64,000 nt of DNA, taken from the NCBI GenBank assembly GCA_907163345.1, contig CAJQUN010000040.1, forward strand, positions 992,001-1,056,000. Reading direction: 5' to 3'. Below are positions 45,042 to 57,190 of this stretch, one piece after another. The position numbers and the translations under genes were made by a program. The notes under the pieces were generated by a model. The model was not told the origin of the DNA, did no database searches, and saw only the letters and a list, made by a program, of their open reading frames with translations. Origin of the DNA: Haberlea rhodopensis (taxonomy: Eukaryota; Streptophyta; Magnoliopsida; Lamiales; Gesneriaceae). Each line of letters starts with the position of its first letter. Position 1 is the first letter of the stretch.

Positions 45042-45590
45042 TAGGGATGGCAACGGGCAGGTGTGGGACAGGTTTGGTAAATCGTAGGACCCGCCCCGCT
45101 ACACATAAAACCCAGACCCACGCACCCCTCTTAGACCCGCGAACCCAGTGGGTTTACCAGCCCCGCCCCGCCCCGCACCGGGACCATTTTTTTTCCTTAA
45201 AAAAGATGGCTAGAATCAATTTTAAAACAAAAAAAAATTGAGCTTTGTGATTGAATTTCATGTTTCTCTAGTAAATATTTATAATAAGCATTGTAAAATT
45301 ATATTTAAGCTACTAAATATTTATTAATTTGCTCTCATTCCATTCAAAATGTCCAACTTCTTTACATGAACACATGAGTTTGAAAAAAAATTAAATAACA
45401 CTTTATTGTTTAATCAAAGAAGTGAAATGTATATTCAATATTATTTTTTTACAAAAAAATTAAAAATTAATAGTGGGGTAGGTCCGGCCAACCAGGACCC
45501 GCCCCGCCCCGATTGAAGCTGGTCCAGACCATGCCGACGGGGCCGGTTCAATGCAGGTCCGGGTCTGGACTCACCCTATTACCATCCCTA
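45042..45590. mobile_element. hAT-type non-autonomous element, 549 bp
   Basis: TAGGGATGGCAACGGGCAGG to TATTACCATCCCTA; flanks GTTATAAA (45034-45041) and GTTATAAG (45591-45598). GC-rich ends (CCCGCCCCGC) enclose an AT-rich core. Its core aligns, in reverse complement, with the element at 62581-63144, so they are one family in opposite orientations. Confidence 0.88.
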
Positions 45591-45598
45591 GTTATAAG

Positions 45599-46317
45599 TC
45601 ATATGAGGTAATATGTCTCTTAGCGATGTTGCATGAGGTATATTGTCATTAGCTCTTTATTAAACACGAGTTATTTTGAAATTTCCCATCATATATGTTG
45701 TCACAGAATTGAATATTTAAAATTTTCAACGGGTAATAGGTTCTTAATTTGAAAGTTGCGGCTATAATTTTACCAATACCGACAGTATTACGTAAGGAGT
45801 TCTCTTCATGGACCTATTTGGATCTTTTGCTTGAAATAAAATAATTCAAAGAGCAATTCACTATCATCGGTTATGTGCTCTAGGCAATCCTTGTCAAATA
45901 GCCATAGTGAATGATGTAGGATCGAGCAATTTCTCTTTTTTTTTTTCAAAAGCTATAGAAGATGGTAACGGTGTAACTTCAATATTTAAATTGTACGGCA
46001 GTCCAACCACTATGTTTCGAGCGCTCTTTTAGCAAGGGCAATTATTGCTTCTCAATAATGTTTTTCGCAAATATTGCACTCCTTTGCAATCCACAAGAAT
46101 CGAATATGTGACTATGTCTCTGATACCAATTATAAAATTGAGTGTTTATCGTTTTACCAAAAGTTATATTTAATGAACATGATGCAATGTAAAATATTTT
46201 AAACCGTGTAACAACTCAAGCGTCGTATTTCGATGCTCTATAGATTATATTGTTTGGTCTAAAAAATTTGAAACTATTATTAATAATATCGTTTCAAAAA
46301 ATATTGTATGAGATATT

Positions 46318-46320
<3 letters not shown>
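45599..46320. other. Spacer with a possible LTR scrap
   Basis: TCTCTGATACCA at 46117-46128 is the complement of a tRNA-Met primer site, but no LTR edge adjoins it. Otherwise nothing recognised. Confidence 0.3.

Positions 46321-46321
<1 letters not shown>

Positions 46322-46377
<56 letters not shown>
46322..46377. repeat. (AT)n microsatellite
   Basis: About 28 uninterrupted AT units. Confidence 0.97.
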
Positions 46378-46383
<6 letters not shown>

Positions 46384-46921
46384 GTTGAAGGGTAATTATT
46401 TGTTGTTTAGACTGTTCCATATATACCCATAATAATATACTAGCGGTCGACGTACACGCGTTGCGTGTGTAATGAAATTTTAAATGTTGTATATGTATAT
46501 TAAATTTTTAAATATCTGATTTAAATATCATATTTTATGTGGAAGAGAAAAAACTGACGCACATAATTTCGGAAGGAAAAAAAACTGGTGAAAAATTAGG
46601 AACTAAGTTGGGATGTTAATAGGTGATCTTCCGATATTATCTATTATCTCATGGTCTCATGGCTAATACTAAAGCAAATAGAGGGTATTTTTAGAATTTG
46701 ACAATGGTCATACCAAAGTGTAGACCCGGCCAAGGGTCATCATCGACCCTGAACCGGCCCGTGATCAACGGGCCGATTAATCGGGTCAACGGTTCAAAGA
46801 GTCGGACCCGTAACCGGCCCGTCTATAGAAGGGCCGAGAGTAAGGATCATAATTTTACTAACCGGTTAACCGACGGTAATCGACGGCTCAAGGGTTTATT
46901 TTAATTTATTTTACATTTTTA

Positions 46922-47093
46922 ATGAAGATATTCATTGTTGGACGATTCTTGGACTTTGAAATGGTCGATCCTAAGCCAGTGATGGTGCAAGTTCAAGAAC
47001 TACAAGTGATTATGCACGATATTCATGTGGAGGGAATGATTCTAAGCGACTCATTCCAGTTGGCCGCGATGATTGAAATGTCGCCTCCTATGT
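46922..47093 (+). pseudogene. Copia gag fragment inside the hAT-like element
   Basis: Plus-strand frame reads FLDFEMVDPKPVMVQVQELQ, then VIMHDIHVEGMILSDSFQLA and MIEMSPPM. This is a well-conserved stretch of a Copia gag (UBN2 type) and ends in unrelated sequence. The open frame runs to 47170 but loses similarity after the PPM. Confidence 0.7.
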
Positions 47094-47164
47094 TGAACAC
47101 AGCTACTCTTTGCACATCTTATGAAAATGTAATCAATCCTTATAGGTCCAATTTTCATTTTATG

Positions 47165-47228
47165 GTGTAGATTTGAACTCATGACCTTCAACTGAAATAA
47201 TTAGCTTCAACCACTAAGCTATAAGAGC
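47165..47228 (-). repeat. tRNA-like (SINE head or tRNA pseudogene) segment
   Basis: On the minus strand TAGCTTAGTGG (an A box) is followed about 30 bp later by GGTCATGAGTTCAAATC (a B box). These are internal polymerase III promoter elements of tRNA genes and tRNA-derived SINEs. It does not fold into a complete tRNA by eye, so a SINE head is more likely. Confidence 0.5.
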
Positions 47229-47558
47229 CTTGTTGATCTATATATATGTTATAATTATATATTAACCAAACAAAATATATATTACACATGTTGCTTATCT
47301 GAGCTTGAATTTATTTCACGTTATTTTATGATTATTTCATGGATGAAAACACATTACACTTTTTACTATTTATTTCAAATTTTAATAATAGTTTTAATTT
47401 TTTTAAAAAAAGAAGGGTTAAATCGTAACCGTTGGTTAACCGGAACCAGCGGTTCATAAACCGTAATTGAAACCGTCAAGGAAGGTTGAGGTTAAGGGTC
47501 GATGTTTTTTGAATCGTCGAACCGACGGTTCTGAACCGTGGTCGGGTCTACGAAAATG

Positions 47559-48793
47559 GTTACTTTAAGGTGCTCATATATTATAATAATATAATATAGA
47601 ATAATATAGGTATTATAGATATAGGAGATATCAAACGTTTGCAAAATCTTCTGTTTGTTTTTATTTTGTTTTATTTATTTATTTTTAAAGTTATTTGAGC
47701 AAATTTCCATGAATGAAGTTTCCAAAACTAGATCCAAAACAAAAGTTTGAAATCATACCCTACGGGGGCCATCTTCAGTCACCCACGTATCATATAATTT
47801 AGGTAATATCGGTCTAAATAGTTGCCAAATATAATGACATTTATCATGACGTGATAGCCATAATATTCCAAAAATATATATATAAAAGTTGTTCAAGAAT
47901 AATTTAATAAATAAAATACATTTTCCAATAAAGCAAGAAAAACCATTCAAAAAAGTTTTGGATATATTCTAAAAAAAAGTTTTGGATAATACCTATTTTA
48001 ACACTAAGTTTTTAAATGCAAATCTACATTCTTTTCTTTTGATTAAAGTTTAAAAAAATTGATTTTAAGCAAAAGAGTTTAGTGTTTGCTAAACTTCAAT
48101 TAATTACAAAATTGCCACAAAACAACTTAAAATAGTCAAAAACATGTTATGATGCTTATTTTTAGAGAAGCATAGCATAAGTATAGAAATAAAATACTCA
48201 AAATCTGATTTTTTTTATCTAAAAAATTGATAAACGGTTTACAAAAATGTTTACAAATACCCACTAAATACACGAACATACAATTAGTGGTAGTGAAATT
48301 AGAGGGACAGGAGGGGTGACACACGTCCTATCGAAAACTAAAATAAATGAATATATTTTTAAAAATAAAATATATTTTTTTAATAAAAAGAACGTAGATA
48401 TTTATAGGGGGCTAGTCAGGTAGTACTTAAGGAATGTTCGAGATTGTTTTGGAAAGTATGTATATGATTTTCATATCAAAAATTTAGATTTTAAGTGTAT
48501 GATTATTTTGTTTTTGCTATTATTAGATAAAGGTAAAGCATAAACAGAAAAATATCATGAAATATTTATTTTACTGTTTTACGTTGAGCAGTGTTAATTT
48601 TATAAGAAATTAAAGTTTATTAAACTGTTTTTTATTTAATATCAAACCCTTTATTCTTTTTATTAAAAATAAATTTTTTCAACTTTATACAAAAATCGAA
48701 CATAAAGTTGTTTAAATAAACGTTTGTAACTGCATATATAATAATTGTTTTATGAAATAATCCAATTTTAAAAAATATTTTACTAACAACAAC
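47559..48793. other. AT-rich spacer
   Basis: No gene, RNA gene or bounded element recognised on either strand. Confidence 0.4.
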
Positions 48794-48798
48794 TTTTG

Positions 48799-50875
48799 TG
48801 TAACACCCCAAAAATATTAATTACAAAATTGGACAAAAATAATTTGAAGCTATCTTCAATGCTACTAAAATAATCATCCAAAAAAAATAATAATAATAAT
48901 AATAACAATAATATAATTCTAAATAATAATAATAATAATAATAATAAAAAACTAATCATTTTGAATTAATTTAAAAGCTTAATATGTGGCAACTTACCCC
49001 AACACTTGTCCACCCTTCAACACCCTAACACATGCACAAACCCCTATAAATACCCCCCCATTTCATCAAATTGAACTCACAATTCAAAGAGCAAGTTTGA
49101 GAGAGATAGGTAGAAAATAGGGTGGAAATAGGGAAAATTATGAGGAAAATACCAAACCTCCTCCAAAAAATCCAAAAATTTCACACAATCATCCTTACAC
49201 ACCCAGAAAACATTTAGTTTGAGAGGTGTAACAAAATCAAAGCCAAATCACCCAGAAAAATCGAAAACCCGTGAAGAACATTTGCAGAAATGCAACCCAG
49301 AAATCTATTTTGAGGTAGCGTGTTCATGCCTTCATTTCTTCTATTTTAAAACCGATTTTGATCTTGTGTATAAAATGAAAGTTGTTCAAAATGTGTTAAA
49401 GTTTATGGTTATGTCGGCCGATCTCCCAAACGGCCGCCGTACGAACGGATTTCCGGCGACCAAAACACCTCATTAAACATTTCGAAAAAAAAGAATTCTG
49501 GGCAATATCGGTTTGGAATTTCAAAATGGTTTCTGAACAAAAGTTGTAGATCGAACCGATGCGATCATACTGTAAAAATTTCAGCCGCGCGTGGCAGCCG
49601 GAGCACGGCCACGCGCCTGCGCGGTGGCGCGTGTAACACACGCGCCGACGACTTTTTCGAAATTCCGGTCGGCGAACGTTGCTGGACTGATTTAAGGCAT
49701 TTCTGGAAAGTTTCGTGAAGTTTCGACTTAAACTTGATTTTTAATGAATTTTTAAAGTCTTATTTAGAAATTACCCGGACAAGTTTTGTACAAAAAATGA
49801 TTTGCAGAAGATTCAACAACATATCTGGGTTGCTAAACACCAAAATTACTTATATTATGTTTATAGGACTTTATTTGACATCTGGGTTCAAAATCGAGCC
49901 AATCCAGTAAGACATCAAATAGTGAGGTGATGTGTACTACCGGATTTTTGTTATATAGCCCTTTTGGCATTTGGCCTGGAATTTACAATATCTTGTTATT
50001 CATTATCTCACCTTTTATATATTGTCATCATATTGTACATTATCTCGTCCCATTGGTCATCTTGATCTGCATGTTTATTTATCTTGAATGTTATCGATTA
50101 CTAATCGATTCCTTTGATTGAACGAATCATTTGACTGAATGACTGAATGAATGGAGCCCTGGATCTTTATCCACTGGACAACGCGGCTTCGGCCCGGAAA
50201 GTGAGTCCAATGAACAACGGATGACAGTCCGGGTATATGGTTCATCTGAACAACGCGCACCGTTTTACGGTCCGGAGAATGGTTCACTTGGCTCGTAAAT
50301 GACTGAATGTACAGATCCTATCTGAATATGTGGGGAAAAGTGCTACACCGAACTGTCTGGTGGGAGCCACCTCTTTAGCCCACGATATTCACTCTGAAAT
50401 CCTAAATCATCACTGTTCATTATTGACAATTACTTGACTGCAAGATCTTTGTTACATGACATATCATATTGAGAAATTGCATTATTTGATAATTACAGAT
50501 ATAAAGCCATTATTATTCCCTCACTAAGTCCTCAAAGACTTAACTTCTGTTTTCCTTGTAATTTATTGTGAGTTCCAGATACAGGAGTACCGGAGCCAGA
50601 ACCGGAGGAAAATTAGGAAAATGGAAATGTTGGCTTACCGGGACTGTTATAGTATTTTCTCTTTTTTTAAGTGTCGGACTATTATAAGGAGTTTGTACTG
50701 GGATATATTTTGTTACTAATTAGAATGTATAAACGCTTCCGCTACTAAAAATGAATGTTTGACTAAACGCTTCCGCTATTTCTGAAAAGGTTTTGAAACC
50801 ATCGTACGTAATGTTCTTAGAGAATGTGGTACCGGATAAGGGATAAATTAATTTGTGCCCGAGTCGGGTCCCACA
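48799..50875 (+). repeat. Gypsy-type 5' LTR
   Basis: CCCTATAAATACCCCCC near 49040 is a strong TATA-box candidate for element transcription. AAT/AAC microsatellite at 48885-48950. A motif GAAAAGTGCTACAC...GGGAGCCACCTCTTTAGCC (50334-50380) resembles the tandem units of the TRIM interior. Confidence 0.93.
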
Positions 50876-50879
50876 GAGG

Positions 50880-50892
50880 TGGTATCAGAGCC
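50880..50892 (+). other. Primer-binding site of the gypsy-type element
   Basis: TGGTATCAGAGCC, complementary to initiator tRNA-Met, four bases after the 5' LTR. Confidence 0.92.
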
Positions 50893-51327
50893 CAGGCTCA
50901 CAGTCTATTATGAAATATTTTTGGGTAATAGAATAAACTCATAAGAATTTTATGCTTTGGGTTGTAAGATATTGATGAAGTTGACTGGTTTATTTCAGGG
51001 TAAAGTCTCTAGTGCTCATACAGGAATGCTGATAACACCTTGGTAAGAAAGAGCAACCAACTATTAGTAACCTAAAGAGTTAGGTGCATAGGCCGAGATC
51101 GAAAAAGTTTCCCCTATTGAGAATATTATGGTTGACACTCAGATCGAGTAAACCCGGAACAACCAATGAGGATTGATAGTATATCACCAAACTTTGTTTT
51201 TCCACAATTGTCACTATTTCAGATAATGGTGACTTTACCTTACTCTAGTTAATTAATTTAGTGCATTATTAATATTAACTCCCTATTCAAAAATAAATAT
51301 GTTTTAAATCACCACTTTCTCATAAAT

Positions 51328-52479
51328 TTGATGATGTCGTCAAGAAATAATTCACGAGCTACGATGTCATCGTCACTTGGTGGTAGCTCTCACACGAGAA
51401 ATCAAGGAAATGAGGAAAATTCTCCTGAGGAAGTACGTAACCCAAGAAGGAACGACGAACAAGAAGAACAGCATCCTCGACAAGAACTACCCAACAGGAA
51501 GGCGATGGAAATTTTACAACAGCTCATGCAATTCTGTCAACAAAATCCTCCACGAAACGTCACGAGGAATGAAGAACCACTAGATAGAGCACTTGAGCGA
51601 TTTCTGAGGTTCCACCCACCTAAATTCTACGGAACCCCTAATGCCCATCATGCAGAAGAGTGGTTACTCAAAGTTGAGAGAATTTTTACTGTTCTCAACT
51701 ATTCTGATGAACAGAAGGTCAGCTTTGCTGTCTATCAATTTGAAGATGCAGCTCATCATTGGTGGAGAGTCATAGATCACCAATGGAAAAGAAATCAAAC
51801 CCCGAGAACGTGGGCAAATTTTGTACGTGCATTCGAGGAGAAATATGTTACGCAGGTAATACTGAACACCCGTGAACGAGAGTTTATGGATTTGGTACAA
51901 GGAAGACATACTGTAGCTGAATACGAGGCCGAATTCCACCGACTAATTCACTATGCTCCACATTATATAGATGATGAACCAAGGAAAACTAAGAAATTCA
52001 TTCAAGGCTTAAATCTTGATATCCGTTGGGCCACACTATCCACCGAATCCACTAATTATCTTTCTGCAGTCAACCAAGCGTTACGAGTTGAATCCGATAT
52101 CAAATCATTGATCCAAAGAGAGCAGAGGGAAAAGAGGCTCTATAACCCAAATTTGACAGACACAAGCAATAAGAAGAGGAATCTTGGAAAAGAAATGATT
52201 GGAGAACCAACTGGACAGAAACCACAAAGAGACTTGGGTAATGTTAATACACCGAAATGTGGCTATTGCAAGATGCCCACTCACAAGGAAGAGAACTGCT
52301 GGAGAAAGAACGGAAAATGTCTGGTCTGTGGAAGTGAACAACATCGTATCCAAGATTGCCCAAAAAGGACCCAGAAGATACCACCGCCACAAAAACCGAG
52401 AATCCCAGCAAGGGCTTATGCCTTAATGGGAAATGAAGAAGTTGACCCGATCGTTGTGGTTGAAGGTACCGTTATTTGA
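51328..52479 (+). CDS. Ty3/gypsy-type gag, intact 383 residues
   Basis: N-terminal polar, Asn/Glu-rich region (1-85), then the retrotransposon gag core (about 90-260): FLRFHPPKFYGTPNAHHAEE, WLLKVERIF, VYQFEDAAHHWWRV and TWANFVRAFEEKYV. At the C-terminus lie two CCHC knuckles, CGYCKMPTHKEENC and CLVCGSEQHRIQDC (both C-X2-C-X4-H-X4-C), at about codons 311-345. It would form the capsid and bind element RNA. The ATG at 51328 opens MMMSSRNNSR; a second at codon 13 is possible. It ends in its own TAG-type stop with no fused polymerase. The frame is uninterrupted, unlike the Copia-type gag at 10960-12590, fitting the youth of the element. Confidence 0.93.
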   Translation: MMMSSRNNSRATMSSSLGGSSHTRNQGNEENSPEEVRNPRRNDEQEEQHPRQELPNRKAMEILQQLMQFCQQNPPRNVTRNEEPLDRALERFLRFHPPKFYGTPNAHHAEEWLLKVERIFTVLNYSDEQKVSFAVYQFEDAAHHWWRVIDHQWKRNQTPRTWANFVRAFEEKYVTQVILNTREREFMDLVQGRHTVAEYEAEFHRLIHYAPHYIDDEPRKTKKFIQGLNLDIRWATLSTESTNYLSAVNQALRVESDIKSLIQREQREKRLYNPNLTDTSNKKRNLGKEMIGEPTGQKPQRDLGNVNTPKCGYCKMPTHKEENCWRKNGKCLVCGSEQHRIQDCPKRTQKIPPPQKPRIPARAYALMGNEEVDPIVVVEGTVI

Positions 52480-53426
52480 CTTTCAAAAGTTGACTAAATC
52501 TTGTTTGGCCCTAGAGCTACACATTCTTTTATTATACTGATAACAATTGGCATATCATCTAAAAATCAGTTTTACCAATAAGATTGAAGTAACCACCGAC
52601 ATCGTCTATAAGAATTACCTACTAAAAATTCTACGAACTAGAATATCTGGCAAATTTAATCAAGCTACATACATATATGATTACGATATTATACTGAGCA
52701 TGGACTGGTCGTTCAAACATCAATGCTACACCAAGGAAGTGACTTCACAGTTGCGACTACACCGGCTACCGAAGATGCCAGCAATCATAAATGATAGATG
52801 GCTGTAAAATCTACATTGGAATCAAGGACAGATATAAGAGATGAGAAACTCAAACCGAGGTAAATATAGCTACCAGAGAGGAAGTCTCAGTAAAATCATT
52901 ACCTGAGGTTGGATTTGAGCCTAACATTTTTCCTCCCTTTGTAAAGTCGTTCACTCTTTTCAGCCAGAGAACCTTTTGCGGACATACACTACTCCACCCA
53001 GTTTCTTTGTCATTTCAAATCCGGTCATGGATTAATTAGGATTTGATATCAAAAGTTTGATGTTGATATTGACATTTTCTTTGAATACCTACGCCCTGCT
53101 TTCATTCCCGGGTAGTGGAATAAAATGTTTTTTTCTCTCTCTCGACCATGAGCTTCTTCTTCTACTTCTTGATTCTTATCCAAATACTACAGGGATCGTT
53201 ATCCATAACTCAGAGAGTCATAGTAGACCATGCTGCTCACCAGAAATGGAAAACCACGAGTGTAGTTTCCTCGACTCGACGACAACAACAGAAGATCGGC
53301 TAGATGAAGAACCACGTTACGCAACTGAAATCATGTCAAAGGAAGCTAGGACATGGAAAGAAGATTTCAACTCAAGGCTTCAGAGTTTTGCGGTAACAAT
53401 GATGGAATCTGGGGACCAGATTCCTT
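52480..53426 (+). pseudogene. Remnant of pol (protease scrap) and non-coding interior
   Basis: A broken frame with YIYDYDIILSMDWSFKH and KEVTSQ (about 52660-52760) resembles the end of a gypsy-type aspartic protease (the conserved D-I-I-L-GMDWL block, with S for G). The catalytic Asp triad region is not readable. From 52810 to 53426 a 123-codon frame ends TWKEDFNSRLQSFAVTMMES; I do not recognise it and it may be the residual tail of the internal region. The polymerase genes have been deleted. Confidence 0.6.
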
Positions 53427-53440
53427 GAAGGAGGGGAGAT

Positions 53441-55511
53441 TGTAACACCCCAAAAATATTAATTACAAAATTGGACAAAAATAATTTGAAGCTATCTTCA
53501 ATGCTACTAAAATAATCATCCAAAAAAAAAAAATAATAATAATAATAACAATAATATAATTCTAAATAATAATAATAATAATAAAAAAAAACTAATCATT
53601 TTGAATTAATTTAAAAGCTTAATATGTGGCAACTTACCCCAACACTTGTCCACCCTTCAACACCCTAACACATGCACAAACCCCTATAAATACCCCCCCA
53701 TTTCATCAAATTGAACTCACAATTCAAAGAGCAAGTTTGAGAGAGATAGGTAGAAAATAGGGTGGAAATAGGGAAAATGATGAGGAAAATACCAAACCTC
53801 CTCCAAAAAATCCGAAAATTTCACACAATCATCCTTACACACCCAGAAAACATTTAGTTTGAGAGGTGTAACAAAATCAAAGCCAAATCACCCAGAAAAA
53901 TCGAAAACCCGTGAAGAACATTTGCAGAAATGCAACCCAGAAATCTATTTTGAGGTAGCGTGTTCATGCCTTCATTTCTTCTATTTTAAAACCGATTTTG
54001 ATCTTGTGTATAAAATGAAAGTTGTTCAAAATGTGTTAAGGTTTATGGTTATGTCGGCCGATCTCCCAAACGGCCGCCGTACGAACGGATTTCCGCGACC
54101 AAAACACCTCATTAAACATTTCGAAAAAAAAGAATTCTGGGCAATATCGGTTTGGAATTTCAAAATGGTTTCTGAACAAAAGTTGTAGATCGAACCGAGG
54201 CGATCATACTGTAAAAATTTCAGCCGCGCGTGGCAGCCGGAGCACGGCCACGCGCCTGCGCGGTGGCGCGTGTAACACACGCGCCGACGACTTTTTCGAA
54301 ATTCCGGTCGGCGAACGTTGCTGGACTGATTTAAGGCATTTCTGGAAAGTTTCGTGAAGTTTCGACTTAAACATTTTTAATGAATTTTTAAAGTCTTATT
54401 TAGAAATTACCCGGACAAGTTTTGTACAAAAAATGATTTGCAGAAGATTCAACAACATATCTGGGTTGCTAAACACCAAAATTACTTATATTATGTTTAT
54501 AGGACTTTATTTGACATCTGGGTTCAAAATCGAGCCAATCCAGTAAGACATCAAATAGTGAGGTGATGTGTACTACCGGATTTTTGTTATATAGCCCTTT
54601 TGGCATTTGGCCTGGAATTTACAATATCTTGTTATTCATTATCTCACCTTTTATATATTGTCATCATATTGTACATTATCTCGTCCCATTGGTCATCTTG
54701 ATCTGCATGTTTATTTATCTTGAATGTTATCGATTACTAATCGATTCCTTTGATTGAACGAATCATTTGACTGAATGACTGAATGAATGGAGCCCTGGAT
54801 CTTTATCCACTGGACAACGCGGCTTCGGCCCGGAAAGTGAGTCCAATGAACAACGGATGACAGTCCGGGTATATGGTTCATCTGAACAACGCGCACCATT
54901 TTACGGTCCGGAGAATGGTTCACTTGGCTCGTAAATGACTGAATGTACAGATCCTATCTGAATATGTGGGGAAAAGTGCTACACCGAACTGTCTGGTGGG
55001 AGCCACCTCTTTAGCCCACGATATTCACTCTGAAATCCTAAATCATCACTGTTCATTATTGACAATTACTTGACTGCAAGATCTTTGTTACATGACATAT
55101 CATATTGAGAAATTGCATTATTTGATAATTACAGATATAAAGCCATTATTATTCCCTCACTAAGTCCTCAAAGACTTAACCTCTGTTTTCCTTGTAATTT
55201 ATTGTGAGTTCCAGATACAGGAGTACCGGAGCCAGAACCGGAGGAAAATTAGGAAAATGGAAATGTTGGCTTACCGGGACTGTTATAGTATTTTCTCTTT
55301 TTTTAAGTGTCGGACTATTATAAGGAGTTTGTACTGGGATATATTTTGTTACTAATTAGAATGTATAAACGCTTCCGCTACTAAAAATGAATGTTTGACT
55401 AAACGCTTCCGCTATTTCTGAAAAGGTTTTGAAACCATCGTACGTAATGTTCTTAGAGAATGTGGTACCGGATAAAGGATAAATTAATTTGTGCCCGAGT
55501 CGGGTCCCACA
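53441..55511 (+). repeat. Gypsy-type 3' LTR
   Basis: Near-identical to the 5' LTR; small differences include a 1-bp deletion in TTTCC(G)GCGACC near 54093 and a short deletion near 54370. Confidence 0.93.
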
Positions 55512-55516
55512 TTTTG

Positions 55517-56030
55517 AGTAGTTTCTTTTTATCAAATAGGGAAGATAAATTATCAGGTAACTTTAAATCTTATAAATTTTTTGTTAATTATCTTGTAATT
55601 TAAATCTTGTATATCTTTTTGTTGAAAATTAGTCTAAACCAATTATTTTTATAAAAAAATTATATTATGCTTATCGCGTCATCTTCAGACTATTTATTGT
55701 CAAAAGTTGGAAGTTTAAACACATAAATTTATTGGTGCATGATTCGGAGCCCATGGTAAGATTTTGGGGAATGAACAGAATCCTTGGATTACGCGCCAGA
55801 TTGCAATATAAATGGATTTCATAAAATTGTCATTAATAAAAATATGTTTTGCGTCCTCCTCGAACTTCATAATTTTGAATACGAATATACTAATATTCGA
55901 TTTGATTTAAATCATTTTCACCATAAGGTGAAATTTATGTAGAAAAATAAAAATTACTATTTGAAAAAATGTGGAATATGTGAAGATTTACTTCCCCTAA
56001 CATCACATGGAATTTGGTGTTTGTGTAATT
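55517..56030. other. AT-rich spacer
   Basis: The sequence after the target duplication continues AT-rich DNA with no feature recognised. Confidence 0.4.
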
Positions 56031-56037
56031 TTTTTTT

Positions 56038-56235
56038 ATATATATTAGATGTATGATGTGAATGTCTTCAATGATACTGCTCAAAAACGACACGAGAAGA
56101 ATCGTATTTGGTGTTTGTGTTTCTCTATCATACATCTGATGTGTATTTTTAATATATACTTGATGTATGATGTGGATGTCCTCAATGATACTGCTCTGAA
56201 GAACGACACGAGAAGAATCGAATTTGGTGGAGGGT
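56038..56235. repeat. Imperfect tandem duplication of about 110 bp
   Basis: ATATATATTAGATGTATGAT...CGACACGAGAAGAATCG at 56038-56106 recurs at 56152-56222 with a few substitutions and one 3-bp difference; the spacer holds a second TTTGGTGTTTGTGT copy. Confidence 0.8.
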
Positions 56236-56684
56236 TGGCAATATTATGAAGCTTGGGTGCCACCAAACCTCGACACTTGTTTGGTCACGTTTAATTTTGG
56301 ACACATTTTGTCCCCTCCAGAACATATTTTTATTAATTCGCTTGTCTTAATCATGGAATAAGAAAATGACCAACAATGGGGATGATTGCTGATATGAATA
56401 ATCCAATACATATCAGTAATTCTTTTCTTTTTTTTTAAATTAAAACGATTTTTTTTCGGATATGAATACGTGACAGCCGTGAATAATGGCATGTTGACTT
56501 TCTTGAAAAGATCTGAGATTACTTAAAAATTTAATTTAAAAACTCGACTTGTCATATAGAATCGATTAGTTTTTTATGTTACATTGGGTGTGTTATTTAG
56601 GGTTATTTTTTAAATTATTATAAAAAAAATAAAAATTTATGAATTACCATAAAATAAAATTACATTATTAATTTAGGGTAAATT

Positions 56685-56740
56685 GTTACTTTGAGTAACG
56701 AATTCAACTTTTTAAAGTTGAATTCGTTACTCAAAGTAAC
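56685..56740. repeat. 56-bp near-perfect palindrome near the left end
   Basis: GTTACTTTGAGTAACGAATT then CAACTTT is mirrored after a two-base centre. The outer GTTACT-TTG-AGTAAC is itself a small palindrome, as is GAATTC. The right arm carries the matching structure at 58392-58458. Confidence 0.92.
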
Positions 56741-57022
56741 GAATTCAAATGGTTTATATTATAATAATAATATAATATAATATAATATTTTATAATATAT
56801 TATATCAATATAATATTCATATATACAAATATATATATATACGTATATATTATAATAATAATTATTATTATTATTACTATGATTATTATAAATAATAAAA
56901 AATAATAATAATATTTGTATTTGGGTCTTGCTGAATATAACAAATCATTTCAAACATGTGTACACAAACAAATCACATGCTTACATACAGAACAACACAA
57001 TCTTATTTTTGTAAAAATGGAT

Positions 57023-57064
<42 letters not shown>

Positions 57065-57190
57065 CGTCATTATTATTAATTATTATTATTATTATTATAA
57101 AAATATTAAATCGTGGGACATGTTCTGCCTACGATCATGGTCCGGCAAGCTAGTAACGAGGCCCCATTAGAGGGTGCCCTCCGCACGGGG

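Larger units (their letters stand above)
46721..47550. mobile_element. hAT-like element carrying captured sequence, 830 bp
   Basis: Inverted ends TAGACCCGGCCA and TGGTCGGGTCTA (11 of 12). Flanks CCAAAGTG (46713-46720) and CGAAAATG (47551-47558) match at 6 of 8, a decayed target duplication. ACCGG/CCGGTT motifs fill the subterminal parts. The interior holds a Copia gag scrap (46922-47093) and a tRNA-like segment (47165-47228). Confidence 0.65.
48799..55511 (+). mobile_element. Young full-length Ty3/gypsy-type LTR element, gag-only (6.7 kb)
   Basis: LTRs 48799-50875 and 53441-55511 (about 2.07 kb), starting TGTAACACCCC and ending GGGTCCCACA, with the exact 5-bp target duplication TTTTG (48794-48798 and 55512-55516). 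Primer site at 50880-50892, gag at 51328-52479, polypurine tract GAAGGAGGGGAGAT at 53427-53440. I see only about eight or nine substitutions between the LTRs besides microsatellite and small indel changes, so insertion is recent. The interior is 2.6 kb; beyond gag only a broken protease scrap remains and no reverse transcriptase, RNase H or integrase can be read. It is non-autonomous despite an intact gag. Confidence 0.95.

Noticed and set aside
46117..46128. TCTCTGATACCA, complement of a tRNA-Met primer site, suggesting another LTR element
   Set aside because: No LTR edge (TG/CA) adjoins it at the usual spacing, no polypurine tract or partner LTR was found.
49219..49476. Open frames in the gypsy-type LTR (repeated at 53859-54188)
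   Set aside because: Their duplication simply reflects the two LTRs; a 1-bp difference changes the frame end, showing no selection.
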